From: Gammaproteobacteria bacterium
Lineage (GTDB): Bacteria > Pseudomonadota > Gammaproteobacteria > Burkholderiales > Nitrosomonadaceae
Assembly (NCBI GenBank): GCA_015709635.1
Contig: CP054180.1
Location: forward strand, 372,001-436,000
Direction of reading: 5' to 3'
DNA length: 64,000 nucleotides
Shown piece after piece: positions 51,025 through 60,104 of the stretch. A program made the translations under genes and the position numbers. The notes beneath the pieces are model-generated. The model made no database searches and had not been told where the DNA came from. It was given only the letters and a program-made list of their open reading frames with translations. Within the stretch, counting starts at the first letter, position 1, and every line of letters begins with the position of its first letter.

Positions 51025-51897
51025 TCAAATGACGTTTTCAGGGTGCTCGACGATTTCTTGATAAATCAGGTGGCGTAGCGCAAAAACTTGATCCGGCTTG
51101 ATGCCGGCGTATTCGACACCGGAACAGATTATTTTCTGATTTTTCTTTGTGCTTTGCTTGGCGGACCGGATGATAGCCTTGATGGACAACGGTATCTCCC
51201 GGTCATGCACGGCGATGACAAAGGATAAGGTGACCACTGAACCTAGTGTGCCCAAAGGGAGATGAGAAGTAATGCCGGCACCGCAGATACTGAGATCGCT
51301 GATCGTGATCGGAATCGCCTTTTCGGCCACGGTCGCTTGGAAATTGCATTTAATTCTTCGTGACTTGCGAATACTTTGACCTTGTATGTCTTTGGGGAAA
51401 GACAGATGCAGGTATTTAAACGGCACTCTGATGATTTTGTCGACAAATACGGTGAATTTGTAGGCATACTGCCCGGTAATTAAACGAACGTTGATTTGAT
51501 CGCCTTCAATAAAGGGTTCGCCGATCAATTGATCGGATGCCGGCATTGAAACAATCAGGGTGCTGTCTTGCACATAACCGATCATGGAAGTTGCATACGA
51601 ATTGCTTTCGCCGGAATTTTTCGAGTATGTGGCTAAAGTAAGATGCATTTTATGACCCACTTTGAGATGCATATCTTCAAAACTGATTTTTCCCGGTGAA
51701 CTCGTCGTGGCTTCAGCTTGCTCCGGATCTTGTTTTTGCATGCGGAAAATCGGCGATTCTTCCAGTTGTCTTAACTCATCCTCGGTTTTGAAGATGTAAC
51801 CGCGCTTCTGTATGGGTTGGTGCGTTTGATCGAACAAATCCCAAGGTAGCGGCTGACCAACTATCAAGTCTGTTGTTTGTATGGGTATCAATTCCAT
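51025..51897 (-). CDS. PilZ-domain flagellar-brake/YcgR-like protein
   Basis: A 290-residue cytoplasmic protein. Residues ~75-180 form a YcgR-type N-terminal beta domain (LKVGHKMHLTLAT..., SMIGYVQDSTLIVSMPAS). The PilZ domain (~180-280) carries SIRKSRRIKCNFQAT (the RxxxR c-di-GMP-binding arginines) and ISDLSICGAGI (the D/NxSxxG motif). It should bind cyclic di-GMP and act on motility or surface structures. The window has two diguanylate cyclases that could supply the signal. No flagellar gene is adjacent. Confidence 0.87.
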   Translation of the reverse strand: MELIPIQTTDLIVGQPLPWDLFDQTHQPIQKRGYIFKTEDELRQLEESPIFRMQKQDPEQAEATTSSPGKISFEDMHLKVGHKMHLTLATYSKNSGESNSYATSMIGYVQDSTLIVSMPASDQLIGEPFIEGDQINVRLITGQYAYKFTVFVDKIIRVPFKYLHLSFPKDIQGQSIRKSRRIKCNFQATVAEKAIPITISDLSICGAGITSHLPLGTLGSVVTLSFVIAVHDREIPLSIKAIIRSAKQSTKKNQKIICSGVEYAGIKPDQVFALRHLIYQEIVEHPENVI

Positions 51898-52317
51898 AAT
51901 CGCGTACTTAAAGTTATTAGTGAGAATCGGCTTAAAGGGTGTTAAGCGGTTTTTAACTACTGTTGTTAGAGCTGCTTTTAACGGAGCGGTTGTTTCAAAA
52001 CTTTAACAACGGCGGGTGTTTTGCGTGATTAAGGTAAGGATGTGCAAGAATCATGAGAACTGAAACAGGAAGCTATAGAAAAAATATTGAATCCGGCTAT
52101 ATTTCCTGTTAATGCTGCAATAACCGGTAAAGTATCGATGCTGAGACTGCCCGGCACAGATTTTCTGTGTTGTATTTTTTCCGATAAGTCAGATATCCCG
52201 AAGGTTTGCGTTGACCCTTCAAACTATTCAGTGTTAGAGTTCAATCCATATGCATACTAAGGTTTTTATTTTTTGTTATTTGTATCTTTTTTATAGTTTT
52301 TTTAGGGAGGGGGGAGA
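51898..52317. other. Intergenic region between PilZ gene and porin
   Basis: Divergent promoter region of 420 bp with no supported gene. The 50 bases before the porin start are T-rich, followed by GGGAGG, a very strong ribosome binding site. No clear operator was found. Confidence 0.45.
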
Positions 52318-53703
52318 ATGGTGTATAAAACGATCTACAAAAACCAAATGACTCATGCCGTGGCGGGTGGGCTGCTGCTGCTCGGTATGAATTCATTTGG
52401 TGTACAAGCGAACAGCGTGAGCAGTATGGAAAGCAGCAGTAACGCTATTATGAATGCAATAAAAAACAGCGGTATCAGATTCGGCGGCTGGGTTCATGGC
52501 GGAGCGACATTCAATCCATATCAAACGGACGGTTTCAACGGTCCGGTGACATTTGCCGATCAAGCAAACAGAGTGCAAATGAATCAATTGAATTTCTTTC
52601 TGGAGCGTCCGGTCAGGACAGAAGGAAAAGATTGGGATATCGGTTTTCGTGCTGATTTTATGTTTGGAACGGATGCGATCTTCACCCAAGCCTATGGCAA
52701 TCCTGCATTCGATGTAAACGATGGACGGCCATTAGCCGACCGGGGAAACTGGGATCTGGGGATATGCTGTAGTTCTTTGCGTACCTACGGCATTGCAATT
52801 CCTCAAGCCTATGCAGAAGTCTATGCGCCTGTTGGTAACGGACTGAATATCAAAGTGGGGCATTTTTATACGCCGATCGGCTATGAAACGGTACCGGCGC
52901 CAAACAACTTCTTTTATACGCATGCTTATACCATGCAATACGGCGAGCCTTTTACGCATACGGGTGTGCTAAGCAACTATACTATTAACAAAAATTTTAC
53001 TGCTATGGCAGGTGCGATCGGTGGCAGCGGGACAGGCGGCTGGGATGGTAATTTTGACAAGCAGATGGAGAATTGGGGTGGCATCGGTGGCGTAACTTGG
53101 ACCAGTGATGATCGCAAAACTTCTTTCAACGTCAGTGGCACCGGCAGTACGACTTCTACACGAAACAGCAGTTTTTGGGGATTGTACAGTATAGTCCTGA
53201 AACATATGCTGACGGACAAGACACATTTAGTTGTGCAGCATGATCACGGTTTTGCTGATAATGTGCTGCTGGCTAACCTCAAGTATGGCGGCGTAGTCAA
53301 AGATGCGCAGTGGTACGGCGTTAATATGCATCTCTATTACGATTTGACTCCGGATTTATCGATCGGTGTACGTGGCGAATGGTTCCGCGACCGCGATGGT
53401 TTCCGTGTTTTTGCTCCAGGACGGGTAAGCTTGGCGACTAACTATCTTGGCAGCAGCTACGCATTAGGTGGCGGAACTCAACTGGCTGCCAGCACACCGG
53501 CTGATTATTATGCAGTTACCGTCGGGGCAAATTGGAAAGCAGCCAAGACACTGAATCTTCAATGGAAAGGGCTGAAGAATTTGAATATCCGCCCCAATTT
53601 CCGCTACGATAGAGCGGAATCGCTGCATACGGCAACGTACAGACCATTTGGCGGGAATAAGGATCAGTTTTTATTTTCACTGGACGCCATCTTGCCTTTT
53701 TGA
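52318..53703 (+). CDS. Outer membrane beta-barrel porin (BBP2-type)
   Basis: A 461-residue outer-membrane protein. The first ~32 residues are a signal peptide (AGGLLLLGMN, ending GVQA). The mature part has the alternating aromatic/glycine pattern of beta strands, the start FGGWVHGGATFNP, FFLERPV, VGHFYTPIGYETVPAPNNFF, and a C-terminal FLFSLDAILPF with terminal Phe, the normal outer-membrane insertion signal. This fits the putative beta-barrel porin-2 family, whose substrates are unknown. Translation is probably strong (GGGAGG near the ATG). A hairpin terminator follows. Confidence 0.87.
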   Translation: MVYKTIYKNQMTHAVAGGLLLLGMNSFGVQANSVSSMESSSNAIMNAIKNSGIRFGGWVHGGATFNPYQTDGFNGPVTFADQANRVQMNQLNFFLERPVRTEGKDWDIGFRADFMFGTDAIFTQAYGNPAFDVNDGRPLADRGNWDLGICCSSLRTYGIAIPQAYAEVYAPVGNGLNIKVGHFYTPIGYETVPAPNNFFYTHAYTMQYGEPFTHTGVLSNYTINKNFTAMAGAIGGSGTGGWDGNFDKQMENWGGIGGVTWTSDDRKTSFNVSGTGSTTSTRNSSFWGLYSIVLKHMLTDKTHLVVQHDHGFADNVLLANLKYGGVVKDAQWYGVNMHLYYDLTPDLSIGVRGEWFRDRDGFRVFAPGRVSLATNYLGSSYALGGGTQLAASTPADYYAVTVGANWKAAKTLNLQWKGLKNLNIRPNFRYDRAESLHTATYRPFGGNKDQFLFSLDAILPF

Positions 53704-53744
53704 GGTATGGAAATATGATGCAAGAGTTTATTGGTACGACAAAG

Positions 53745-53768
53745 AATGCGCCTGCGGGCGCATTTTTT
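53745..53768 (+). terminator. Intrinsic terminator of porin gene
   Basis: AATGCGCC (53745-53752) and GGCGCATT (53757-53764) form an 8-bp stem with a TGCG loop, followed by T residues. It may also serve rluD on the other strand, whose stop is at 53767. Confidence 0.9.
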
Positions 53769-54798
53769 ATTCAGCATCATCCGGTTTGATGTACTGCCGC
53801 AATCTCTGCAGCAGATGATTCATATCATCAGGAATAACGCTTTCCCATTGCACGATCTGTCCGCTGTGCGGGTGCGTCAGCGCAAGCCGTGCAGCGTGCA
53901 GCGCCTGTCTGGGGAAACCGGTTAATACTTGCCCTGTTTTCGCATTGGTGTTGCGGGGGGTGCCGCCATAAACCGGATCGCCTGCCAGCGGATATCCAAT
54001 AGCGTGCATATGCACCCGTATTTGATGCGTGCGGCCAGTTTCAAGGCTGCATTGCAGCAACGTGCAACCGGCAAAATTTTCGATTACCTGGTAGTGCGTA
54101 CGTGCCGGTTTTCCTTTGGTTGTTACTGCCATTTTTGTACGGTGCACGGGATGGCGTCCGACCGGCGCATCGACACTGCCGGCATGCATGATTTCACCCA
54201 GAACCAATGCTAGATAGTCGCGTTTTACCGTGCGTTGCTGCAACTGGCGCACGAGACTGGTTTGCGCTTCGAGTGTTTTTGCCACGACCAATAATCCGCT
54301 GGTGTCTTTGTCCAGACGATGAACGATACCGGCGCGCGGCACTTTCTCCAGTTGCGGCGCATGATGCAGCAAGGCATTCAGCAAAGTACCTTGCCAATTG
54401 CCGTTTCCCGGATGGGTAACGAGACCGGCGGGTTTGTTGATGACGATGAGGGTTTCATCTTCGTATGCGATTGTCAGGTTGATCGCTTCCGCCGTGTATA
54501 TGGATTCCGCGGCACTGTCTTGCGGTGAGATCCGGACATGCTCGTTTCCCCATACTTTTTGTTTGACACTGGTGCTCCGGCCATTCAACGTGACCCTGTC
54601 CTCACCAATCCAAGCTTGCAGCCGGTTACGCGACCAGTTGGGTAACAGCTTCGCCAAAGCCTGATCCAGGCGTTGCCCGGCAAAATCGGCAGGAATGATC
54701 AGCTCAATGATATCCAGCGCTGATTCCCGGCATGCGGGTTGCGGCGGCTTTGCGTTATAATTCCCGGGTGTATCTTTGTTTTTAACGGAATTCATCAT
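53767..54798 (-). CDS. rluD: 23S rRNA pseudouridine synthase RluD
   Basis: About 343 residues. N-terminal S4 RNA-binding domain (FAGQRLDQALAKLLPNWSR) then catalytic domain: GLVTHPGNGNWQGTLLNALLHH, catalytic Asp in HRLDKDTSGLLVVAKT, and LETGRTHQIRVHMHAIGYPL. RluD makes pseudouridines 1911, 1915 and 1917 of 23S rRNA. If it begins at ATG 54798 the start codons of rluD and the divergent bamD overlap; a later start is possible since the first ~28 residues are poorly conserved. The rluD/bamD divergent pair is typical of betaproteobacteria. Confidence 0.93.
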   Translation of the reverse strand: MMNSVKNKDTPGNYNAKPPQPACRESALDIIELIIPADFAGQRLDQALAKLLPNWSRNRLQAWIGEDRVTLNGRSTSVKQKVWGNEHVRISPQDSAAESIYTAEAINLTIAYEDETLIVINKPAGLVTHPGNGNWQGTLLNALLHHAPQLEKVPRAGIVHRLDKDTSGLLVVAKTLEAQTSLVRQLQQRTVKRDYLALVLGEIMHAGSVDAPVGRHPVHRTKMAVTTKGKPARTHYQVIENFAGCTLLQCSLETGRTHQIRVHMHAIGYPLAGDPVYGGTPRNTNAKTGQVLTGFPRQALHAARLALTHPHSGQIVQWESVIPDDMNHLLQRLRQYIKPDDAE

Positions 54799-55618
54799 GT
54801 TGCGTATTTTAGCTTTTATTCTGCTGTTAACGTTATCCGCTTGTAAATTACTGCCGCAAGGTCTGTTGTCGGAACGCACGGAAGATCAGCAGGATTGGTC
54901 TGCCAATAAGTTTTATTCGGAAGCCAAGGATAAACTGAATGAGGGTAATTATAGTGCAGCCATCAAATTGTATGAATCGCTGGAAGCGCGTTATCCCTAT
55001 GGCCGGATAGCGCAGCAAGCGCAGCTTGAGATTGCGTATGCGCATTACAAAAATGACGAACCGGCCTCGGCAATCGCGGCGGCGGACCGGTTTATCAAAT
55101 TGCAGCCGAATCACCCGAATGTGGACTATGCTTATTACATCAAAGCGCTATCGGGTTTTAACGATAACTGGGGCATGATGGGGACGTTGATGCGAGGCCC
55201 GTTGAAGCAGGATATGAGCGAACGTGATTCAAAAGCGTCGTATGAATCGTTTGAGAATTTCAAAGAATTGGTGACGCGCTTCCCGGACAGCAAATATGCT
55301 GCCGACGCCCGGCAGCGCATGGCGTATCTGCTGAATTCCATCGCGATGAGCGAGATTCATGTGGCGCGTTACTATATGAAGCGTAAGGCGTATGTCGCGG
55401 CAGCCAACCGGGCGCAAAATGTGGTGAAGGAATATCCGCGCACACCGGCTACCGAAGAAGCTTTGTATATCATGATCAGAGCCTACGACGCGCTGCAAAT
55501 GCACGATTTGCGCGACGATGCGGAACGCGTGATGCGGATGAATTTTCAGAACAGTTTTTATCTGGCCGAATTACCCGAGGTGGGTGGGAAGAAATGGTGG
55601 GAGTTCTGGAAAAACTGA
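54797..55618 (+). CDS. bamD: Outer membrane assembly lipoprotein BamD
   Basis: A 273-residue lipoprotein. The signal peptide MLRILAFILLLTLSAC ends in lipobox Cys16. The mature part is TPR-like helical repeats (NYSAAIKLYESLEARYPYGRIAQQ, then the ALDAYDRFIKL-type YYIKALSGFNDN, and ARQRMAYLLNSIA). BamD is the essential lipoprotein partner of BamA in outer-membrane protein insertion. Its ATG overlaps the first ATG of rluD, so promoters of both must sit inside each other's coding region. Confidence 0.95.
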   Translation: MLRILAFILLLTLSACKLLPQGLLSERTEDQQDWSANKFYSEAKDKLNEGNYSAAIKLYESLEARYPYGRIAQQAQLEIAYAHYKNDEPASAIAAADRFIKLQPNHPNVDYAYYIKALSGFNDNWGMMGTLMRGPLKQDMSERDSKASYESFENFKELVTRFPDSKYAADARQRMAYLLNSIAMSEIHVARYYMKRKAYVAAANRAQNVVKEYPRTPATEEALYIMIRAYDALQMHDLRDDAERVMRMNFQNSFYLAELPEVGGKKWWEFWKN

Positions 55619-55655
55619 TATGCCGCGATTCCGTTCGTGTTATTTCCGGACGATG

Positions 55656-56090
55656 TTACAAGTGGACGGCAAGTACATCGCATTTCGCGTGGTATAAAAC
55701 TCCCTTGGCTGTCGAGCCCATCAGTACGGCAAGCCCGTGACGGCCGTGCGAACCGACTACAATCAGATCAATTTTTTCTTGTTCGGCCAGCCGGATGATT
55801 TCCTGTTGCGGCTCACCCCAGATCAGCCAGCGCCTTGCCGGTGCGATACCGAGTTGATTGCCGATCCGGGTCAATTTGTTTTTTTCCGTTTGCAGCAAAT
55901 CATCCGGAGAATCTTCATCAAGCGGAATCACAGTGCCGTAGGGCGTGTCGGGCATCGGGATATTATCCAGTACGTGAATGAGGTGGAGCTGAGCGTTAAA
56001 CTGTTGCGCCAGTGATTGCGCTTTTTGTGCAACATAGTGGCCTTGATCGGAAAAATCGATGGCGAGCAGAATATTCTGGTAGTGCATCAT
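55656..56090 (-). CDS. Universal stress protein (UspA family)
   Basis: A 144-residue UspA-fold protein: ILLAIDFSDQGHYVAQKA at the N-terminus, and the ATP-binding loop VVGSHGRHGLAVLMGSTAKGVL (G-2x-G-9x-GS) near the C-terminus, then CDVLAVH. Binding of ATP is therefore likely. ATG 56090 (one of two tandem ATG codons) was preferred to an upstream in-frame start because it sets the normal MMHYQNIL N-terminus. Single gene. Confidence 0.92.
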   Translation of the reverse strand: MMHYQNILLAIDFSDQGHYVAQKAQSLAQQFNAQLHLIHVLDNIPMPDTPYGTVIPLDEDSPDDLLQTEKNKLTRIGNQLGIAPARRWLIWGEPQQEIIRLAEQEKIDLIVVGSHGRHGLAVLMGSTAKGVLYHAKCDVLAVHL

Positions 56091-56214
56091 ATTAATAAGT
56101 TGTTTGTTGTTGAATTGCTGTGCCGGTGGATGTGCGCATTGTAAAACAGGCAGGCACTTTATCACATCTCCGCTTTGGAGAACCGCTCATGCGTGCACAC
56201 CGGCGCTATTTCCG

Positions 56215-57084
56215 TCACTGCGCATTGCGGCGCAGATAATGGAACAGAAAATCACTGACCCGCTGCTCGTATTCCTTGCCTGTGTATGTGTGCATATTGA
56301 AGTGCCGTGCTCCGGGGACGATCCATAATTCCTTGGGAAATCTCGCCGCAGCATAAAGACGCTCGGTTTCCGCTTGCGTGGTATGCGCATCGGCCGTGCC
56401 CGAAATAAACAACACGGGCGAACCGAGGTCATTGATCCGTGCAATCGGACTCAGCGCATCTGAGGGAGTATCCAGATAAAAAGACAACTGCCACAGCACC
56501 AGTGGCAGCAGGACCGATCCGTAATCGCCGAAATGCAGTTTTAAGCGGTTGTTAACCGCTTCTTCAAGCGTCGGATGCAGAGACTCCAGAATAACGGCAT
56601 CCAGTTTCAGATGATGTTTGGCGAGCACAATCGCAGCAGCGCCCAGGGAAGCACCGATAGCGCCTATGCGTTCGGTGGGGAAAGTTGTTCGTAGATAAGC
56701 GACCGATGCCTCGACATTTTCCGATTCGCGCAGGCCGAATGTGATGCGATCGCCAGCGGTTTCGCCGTGGGCTTGCAGATCAATAAACAGAACACCGAAG
56801 CCCTGATCTTTCAGAAAGCGCGCCCGGCTGAGCATTTCCATCCGGTTGCTGCGCATCGAATGAACCAATAACACGACGCCACCGCCAGGTTTGCCACGGG
56901 CTAGCCAGCCATGCACCGTGACTCCCTGCTGTGCGGGTATTTCCACTGATTCAACCGGAAAATCTGCCGACAACGTACTCACCGCCGTGGGGGCTGGAGC
57001 GGTCAGAAGCGGGCCAATGGTAAATAGCGCAAGAATGATTCCGGTAATGGCGATCAGAATCAAGAGAAGTGTTTTGTGTTGCAT
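56215..57084 (-). CDS. Alpha/beta hydrolase with N-terminal membrane anchor
   Basis: A 289-residue alpha/beta hydrolase. The first ~28 residues form one hydrophobic anchor (LLLILIAITGIILALFTIG). The nucleophile is Ser in GAIGASLGAAA, the oxyanion region VLLVHSMRSNRMEML, and Asp in FISGTADAHT with His in PGARHFNMH. The HGWLARG block is typical of lipase/peptidase-like hydrolases. Substrate unknown; active part is probably periplasmic. Confidence 0.85.
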   Translation of the reverse strand: MQHKTLLLILIAITGIILALFTIGPLLTAPAPTAVSTLSADFPVESVEIPAQQGVTVHGWLARGKPGGGVVLLVHSMRSNRMEMLSRARFLKDQGFGVLFIDLQAHGETAGDRITFGLRESENVEASVAYLRTTFPTERIGAIGASLGAAAIVLAKHHLKLDAVILESLHPTLEEAVNNRLKLHFGDYGSVLLPLVLWQLSFYLDTPSDALSPIARINDLGSPVLFISGTADAHTTQAETERLYAAARFPKELWIVPGARHFNMHTYTGKEYEQRVSDFLFHYLRRNAQ

Positions 57085-57419
57085 AAATGCTAAATTGCGG
57101 TGATTGTTTGCGATGGAACTGATAGAAGTGTTAACGAATTCATTTAATTTATGATAAACAATATAATATAGCGATGATTCTCAAATTTTACTTTCAGTTC
57201 TCTACATGATGGTGATGAAAGTTAAAAGTAAATTAATTTAGTGGCCGGTTTTTTGGTACTAAATTGCGGGATTGAATTTCCATTTTTTGAATACACTGGA
57301 TGCATTGGCAGAAAAAGTTGTAAAGAAACGTTGATTTGCCTGCACCGGCAGGTGTTGGCGCAGAATCATTAAATTGTGTGCAGTAAACCGCAACGAGTGG
57401 ATAGGACTGGTACATTATC
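57085..57419. other. AT-rich intergenic region
   Basis: Divergent region of 335 bp between the hydrolase and the Hpt-REC-GGDEF gene. No gene is supported. One short GC-rich inverted repeat (CCTGC/GCAGG, 57339-57352) is visible and otherwise it is A+T-rich. Confidence 0.45.
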
Positions 57420-59081
57420 ATGATTACAAAAGAGCACAAAGAATTTCAAGAAAGAATGCGTTTGCTGTTAGCTGCATTTGCGCATGAACTGCCGCACCGC
57501 ATTAGTGAAATTGAATCTTTATGGAGCAAACTGCAAGCGCAATGGGATAGCAAAGCTTTGCAGGAAATGCACCGTTCCGTGCATCATTTGGTCAGTAATG
57601 GCAAGACCTTCGGCTATCCGGAGCTCAGTGTCGAAGCGCGCGTATTGGAACAAATTTTAAAACGCATGATGCTGGAAACGATTTCCGCCGATGATGTGCT
57701 GGCGAACCGTATTCTGCAGCAGATCGATGCATTGAAACGCGTTGCAATCGAAAAAGAATCCGCGCAAATCAAGAATGCTGCACTTGCGCATGATGAAAAC
57801 GCATTGATGCCGGATGCGCAAGCCTCCAATCTGATCTACGTTGTGGAGGCTGACATAGAAGCCGCGCAGGAGCTTGCGTTGCAGCTGCGCTATTACGGTT
57901 ATGAAGTGGAAGTGTTCAATCATTTGGATAAATTCCGCGCTGCCGTGCAACATAAGCCTCATGCCATTATCCTGATGGGTGTTGAGTTCCCGGAAGATGA
58001 AATGGGCGGCATTCTGGTCATGGAACATATTCAGAAAGAATTGGCGCGGCCAGCCCGGGTGATTTTTATCTCGACGCACGACGACATGGTATACCGGCTG
58101 GGTGCGGTGCGTGCCGGCGGCGTGGCGTATTTCACCAAGCCGATCAACTCCACCGAGCTGATCGACCAGTTGGATTTGATTACCGCTTCGCAAATTCAGG
58201 AGCCGTTCCGTGTGATGATCGTCGACGATAGTCAAACGATACTGGCGTACCACGCCACGATTTTGGAGCAGGCTGGCATGCTGGTTAAAACCGTAGCGGA
58301 GCCGATGAATCTGTTGCGGGCGTTGAATGATTTTAATCCCGATCTCATTCTGATGGATTTGTATATGCCGTCGTGCAACGGTGTCGAATTGGCGAGAATC
58401 ATCCGGCAGATCGATGGTTTTCTGAGCACACCTATCGTCTACCTTTCTTCCGAAAATGACTTCAACACCCAAGCGGAAGCCATGAGTTTGTGCGGCGACG
58501 ATTTTCTGGTTAAACCGATCGATGCCGAGCATTTGGTTGCGGCGGTGACGACGCGCGCGACGCGTGCGCGCTTTTTACGGTCGCTGATGATTCATGATGG
58601 TTTGACCGGCTTACTGAATCATACCGCCATCAAAGAAGAACTGGCGCGCGAGGTGGTGCGCTCCAACCGCCTGAATTCGCCGTTGTCGTTCGCGATGGTG
58701 GATATCGATTTCTTCAAAAAAGTTAACGATACGTACGGGCATGCCGCGGGCGATCGCGTGCTCAAGAGCCTGGCGCGGTTGCTGAAACAGCGCTTGCGTG
58801 AAACCGATATCGTCGGGCGTTACGGCGGAGAGGAATTTGCCGTGATCATGACCGATACCGATGCAACGTCGGCGGCAAAAGTCATCGATGAGATTCGCAC
58901 AGTTTTCTCACGTTTGCTGCATCTGAGTCACGACGAAGAGTTTTCGGTGAATTTCAGTTGCGGGATTGCGGATCTGGCGCATTTCTCCGATGCTGCGAGC
59001 CTTAGCGAAGCGGCAGATAAGGCGCTTTATCAGGCGAAACAGCGTGGCCGTAACAAGGTGGTGGTGAATTCCGGGGATTGA
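57420..59081 (+). CDS. Hpt-REC-REC-GGDEF diguanylate cyclase
   Basis: A 553-residue signalling protein. An Hpt domain (~1-120) holds HHLVSNGKTFG, in which His55 matches the phosphotransfer histidine. REC1 (~135-255) keeps VVEADIEAAQ and FTKPINS but has MG in place of the phosphorylatable Asp (IILMGVEF). REC2 (~262-380) is normal: MIVDDSQTIL, phospho-acceptor in LILMDLYMPSCNG, and LVKPIDA. The GGDEF domain (~395-550) has DIDFFKKVNDTYGHAAGD, GGEEF, and an I-site RETD five residues before it, so it should make c-di-GMP with feedback inhibition. The kinase partner is not in the window. Confidence 0.92.
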   Translation: MITKEHKEFQERMRLLLAAFAHELPHRISEIESLWSKLQAQWDSKALQEMHRSVHHLVSNGKTFGYPELSVEARVLEQILKRMMLETISADDVLANRILQQIDALKRVAIEKESAQIKNAALAHDENALMPDAQASNLIYVVEADIEAAQELALQLRYYGYEVEVFNHLDKFRAAVQHKPHAIILMGVEFPEDEMGGILVMEHIQKELARPARVIFISTHDDMVYRLGAVRAGGVAYFTKPINSTELIDQLDLITASQIQEPFRVMIVDDSQTILAYHATILEQAGMLVKTVAEPMNLLRALNDFNPDLILMDLYMPSCNGVELARIIRQIDGFLSTPIVYLSSENDFNTQAEAMSLCGDDFLVKPIDAEHLVAAVTTRATRARFLRSLMIHDGLTGLLNHTAIKEELAREVVRSNRLNSPLSFAMVDIDFFKKVNDTYGHAAGDRVLKSLARLLKQRLRETDIVGRYGGEEFAVIMTDTDATSAAKVIDEIRTVFSRLLHLSHDEEFSVNFSCGIADLAHFSDAASLSEAADKALYQAKQRGRNKVVVNSGD

Positions 59082-59090
59082 TTCATCCGC

Positions 59091-60104
59091 TCAAACATCG
59101 TCGCTGCGGGTGCGCAGCAGCCGCGGCGGGTGAACATCCGCATCGAAAGCGAATTGCTGCTTGCTGAACGCCACGCGCGCTTGTACATCGGGATCGATCG
59201 TCTTGAGCGCTTCGATCACTGCGACACGCGGCGCTAAGCCGGCGCGATTCGCCACCTGAATGGCAAGCCCAGGGCGGGCATTCAGTTCGATGATCATCGG
59301 CCCGTGGTCCCTATCCAATACCAGGTCGGCGCCCAAATACCCCAATCCCGTCATCTCATAACAAGCGGCTGCCAACTGCAGCAGCTTATCCCAATGCGGC
59401 ACGATTAATTCGGCAAAAGTCTTGCGTGTGTCCGGGTGGTGCGTCACGGATTCCCCATACTGCACCGCGTGCAACGCACGGCCGGTGCCAATGTCGACAC
59501 CAACACCCACTGCACCCTGATGCAAATTTGCCTTGCCGTCCGAGGCGTGGGTGGTCAGCCGCAGCATCGACATGATGGGATAGCCGCGTAATACAATGAT
59601 GCGGATATCGGGAATGCCTTCGTAACTATAGTCGGAGAAAACCGGGTCGAGTTGGATCAGCGACTCGATCATGACGGTATCGGGTTTGCCGCCCAGGCTA
59701 TGCAGACCGCTCAAAATATTCGATACATGGCGTTCGATATCCGCCAGCTGTATCGCGTCGCCGCTGGGTTTGAAGTACAGGTTATGATCATGTTTCGTGA
59801 TCACCAGAATGCCTTTGCCGCCGCTGCCCTTGACCGGTTTGATGACAAACTGATCGTAGGGCTGAAGGATTTCCTTCAGCAACCGCACGTCATGCTGATA
59901 TTGCACGGTGCCGAGCAGTTGGGGTACGGTGATCCCCGCTTTCTGCGCCAGCAGCTTGGTTTTTAACTTGTCGTCGACCAGCGGATATAAATGGCGCGGG
60001 TTATAGCGCGAGATCAAACCAAAATTTCTTTGGTTCATGCCGATGATGCCGAAACTGCGCAGTTTCTTAGCGCTTGCCAGCAACATTGCGTCGTTCCAAG
60101 GCAT
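59091..60104 (-). CDS. Alpha-L-glutamate ligase-like ATP-grasp protein (RimK-related)
   Basis: A 337-residue ATP-grasp enzyme. It has NPRHLYPLVDDKLKTK and QFVIKPVKGSGGKGILVI (the ATP-binding loop), ESLIQLDP, and the metal-binding GPMIIELNARPGLAIQ. This is the RimK-related E-ligase family encoded with the 7TM and retropepsin-like proteins, rather than RimK itself. The reaction is inferred to be amino-acid ligation, perhaps to a peptide. It overlaps the 7TM gene by 38 bp, third of a three-gene operon. Confidence 0.85.
   Translation of the reverse strand: MPWNDAMLLASAKKLRSFGIIGMNQRNFGLISRYNPRHLYPLVDDKLKTKLLAQKAGITVPQLLGTVQYQHDVRLLKEILQPYDQFVIKPVKGSGGKGILVITKHDHNLYFKPSGDAIQLADIERHVSNILSGLHSLGGKPDTVMIESLIQLDPVFSDYSYEGIPDIRIIVLRGYPIMSMLRLTTHASDGKANLHQGAVGVGVDIGTGRALHAVQYGESVTHHPDTRKTFAELIVPHWDKLLQLAAACYEMTGLGYLGADLVLDRDHGPMIIELNARPGLAIQVANRAGLAPRVAVIEALKTIDPDVQARVAFSKQQFAFDADVHPPRLLRTRSDDV

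Noticed and set aside
57657..58532. 291-codon antisense frame within the Hpt-REC-REC-GGDEF gene
   Set aside because: Shadow of a multi-domain protein with clear motifs on the plus strand.
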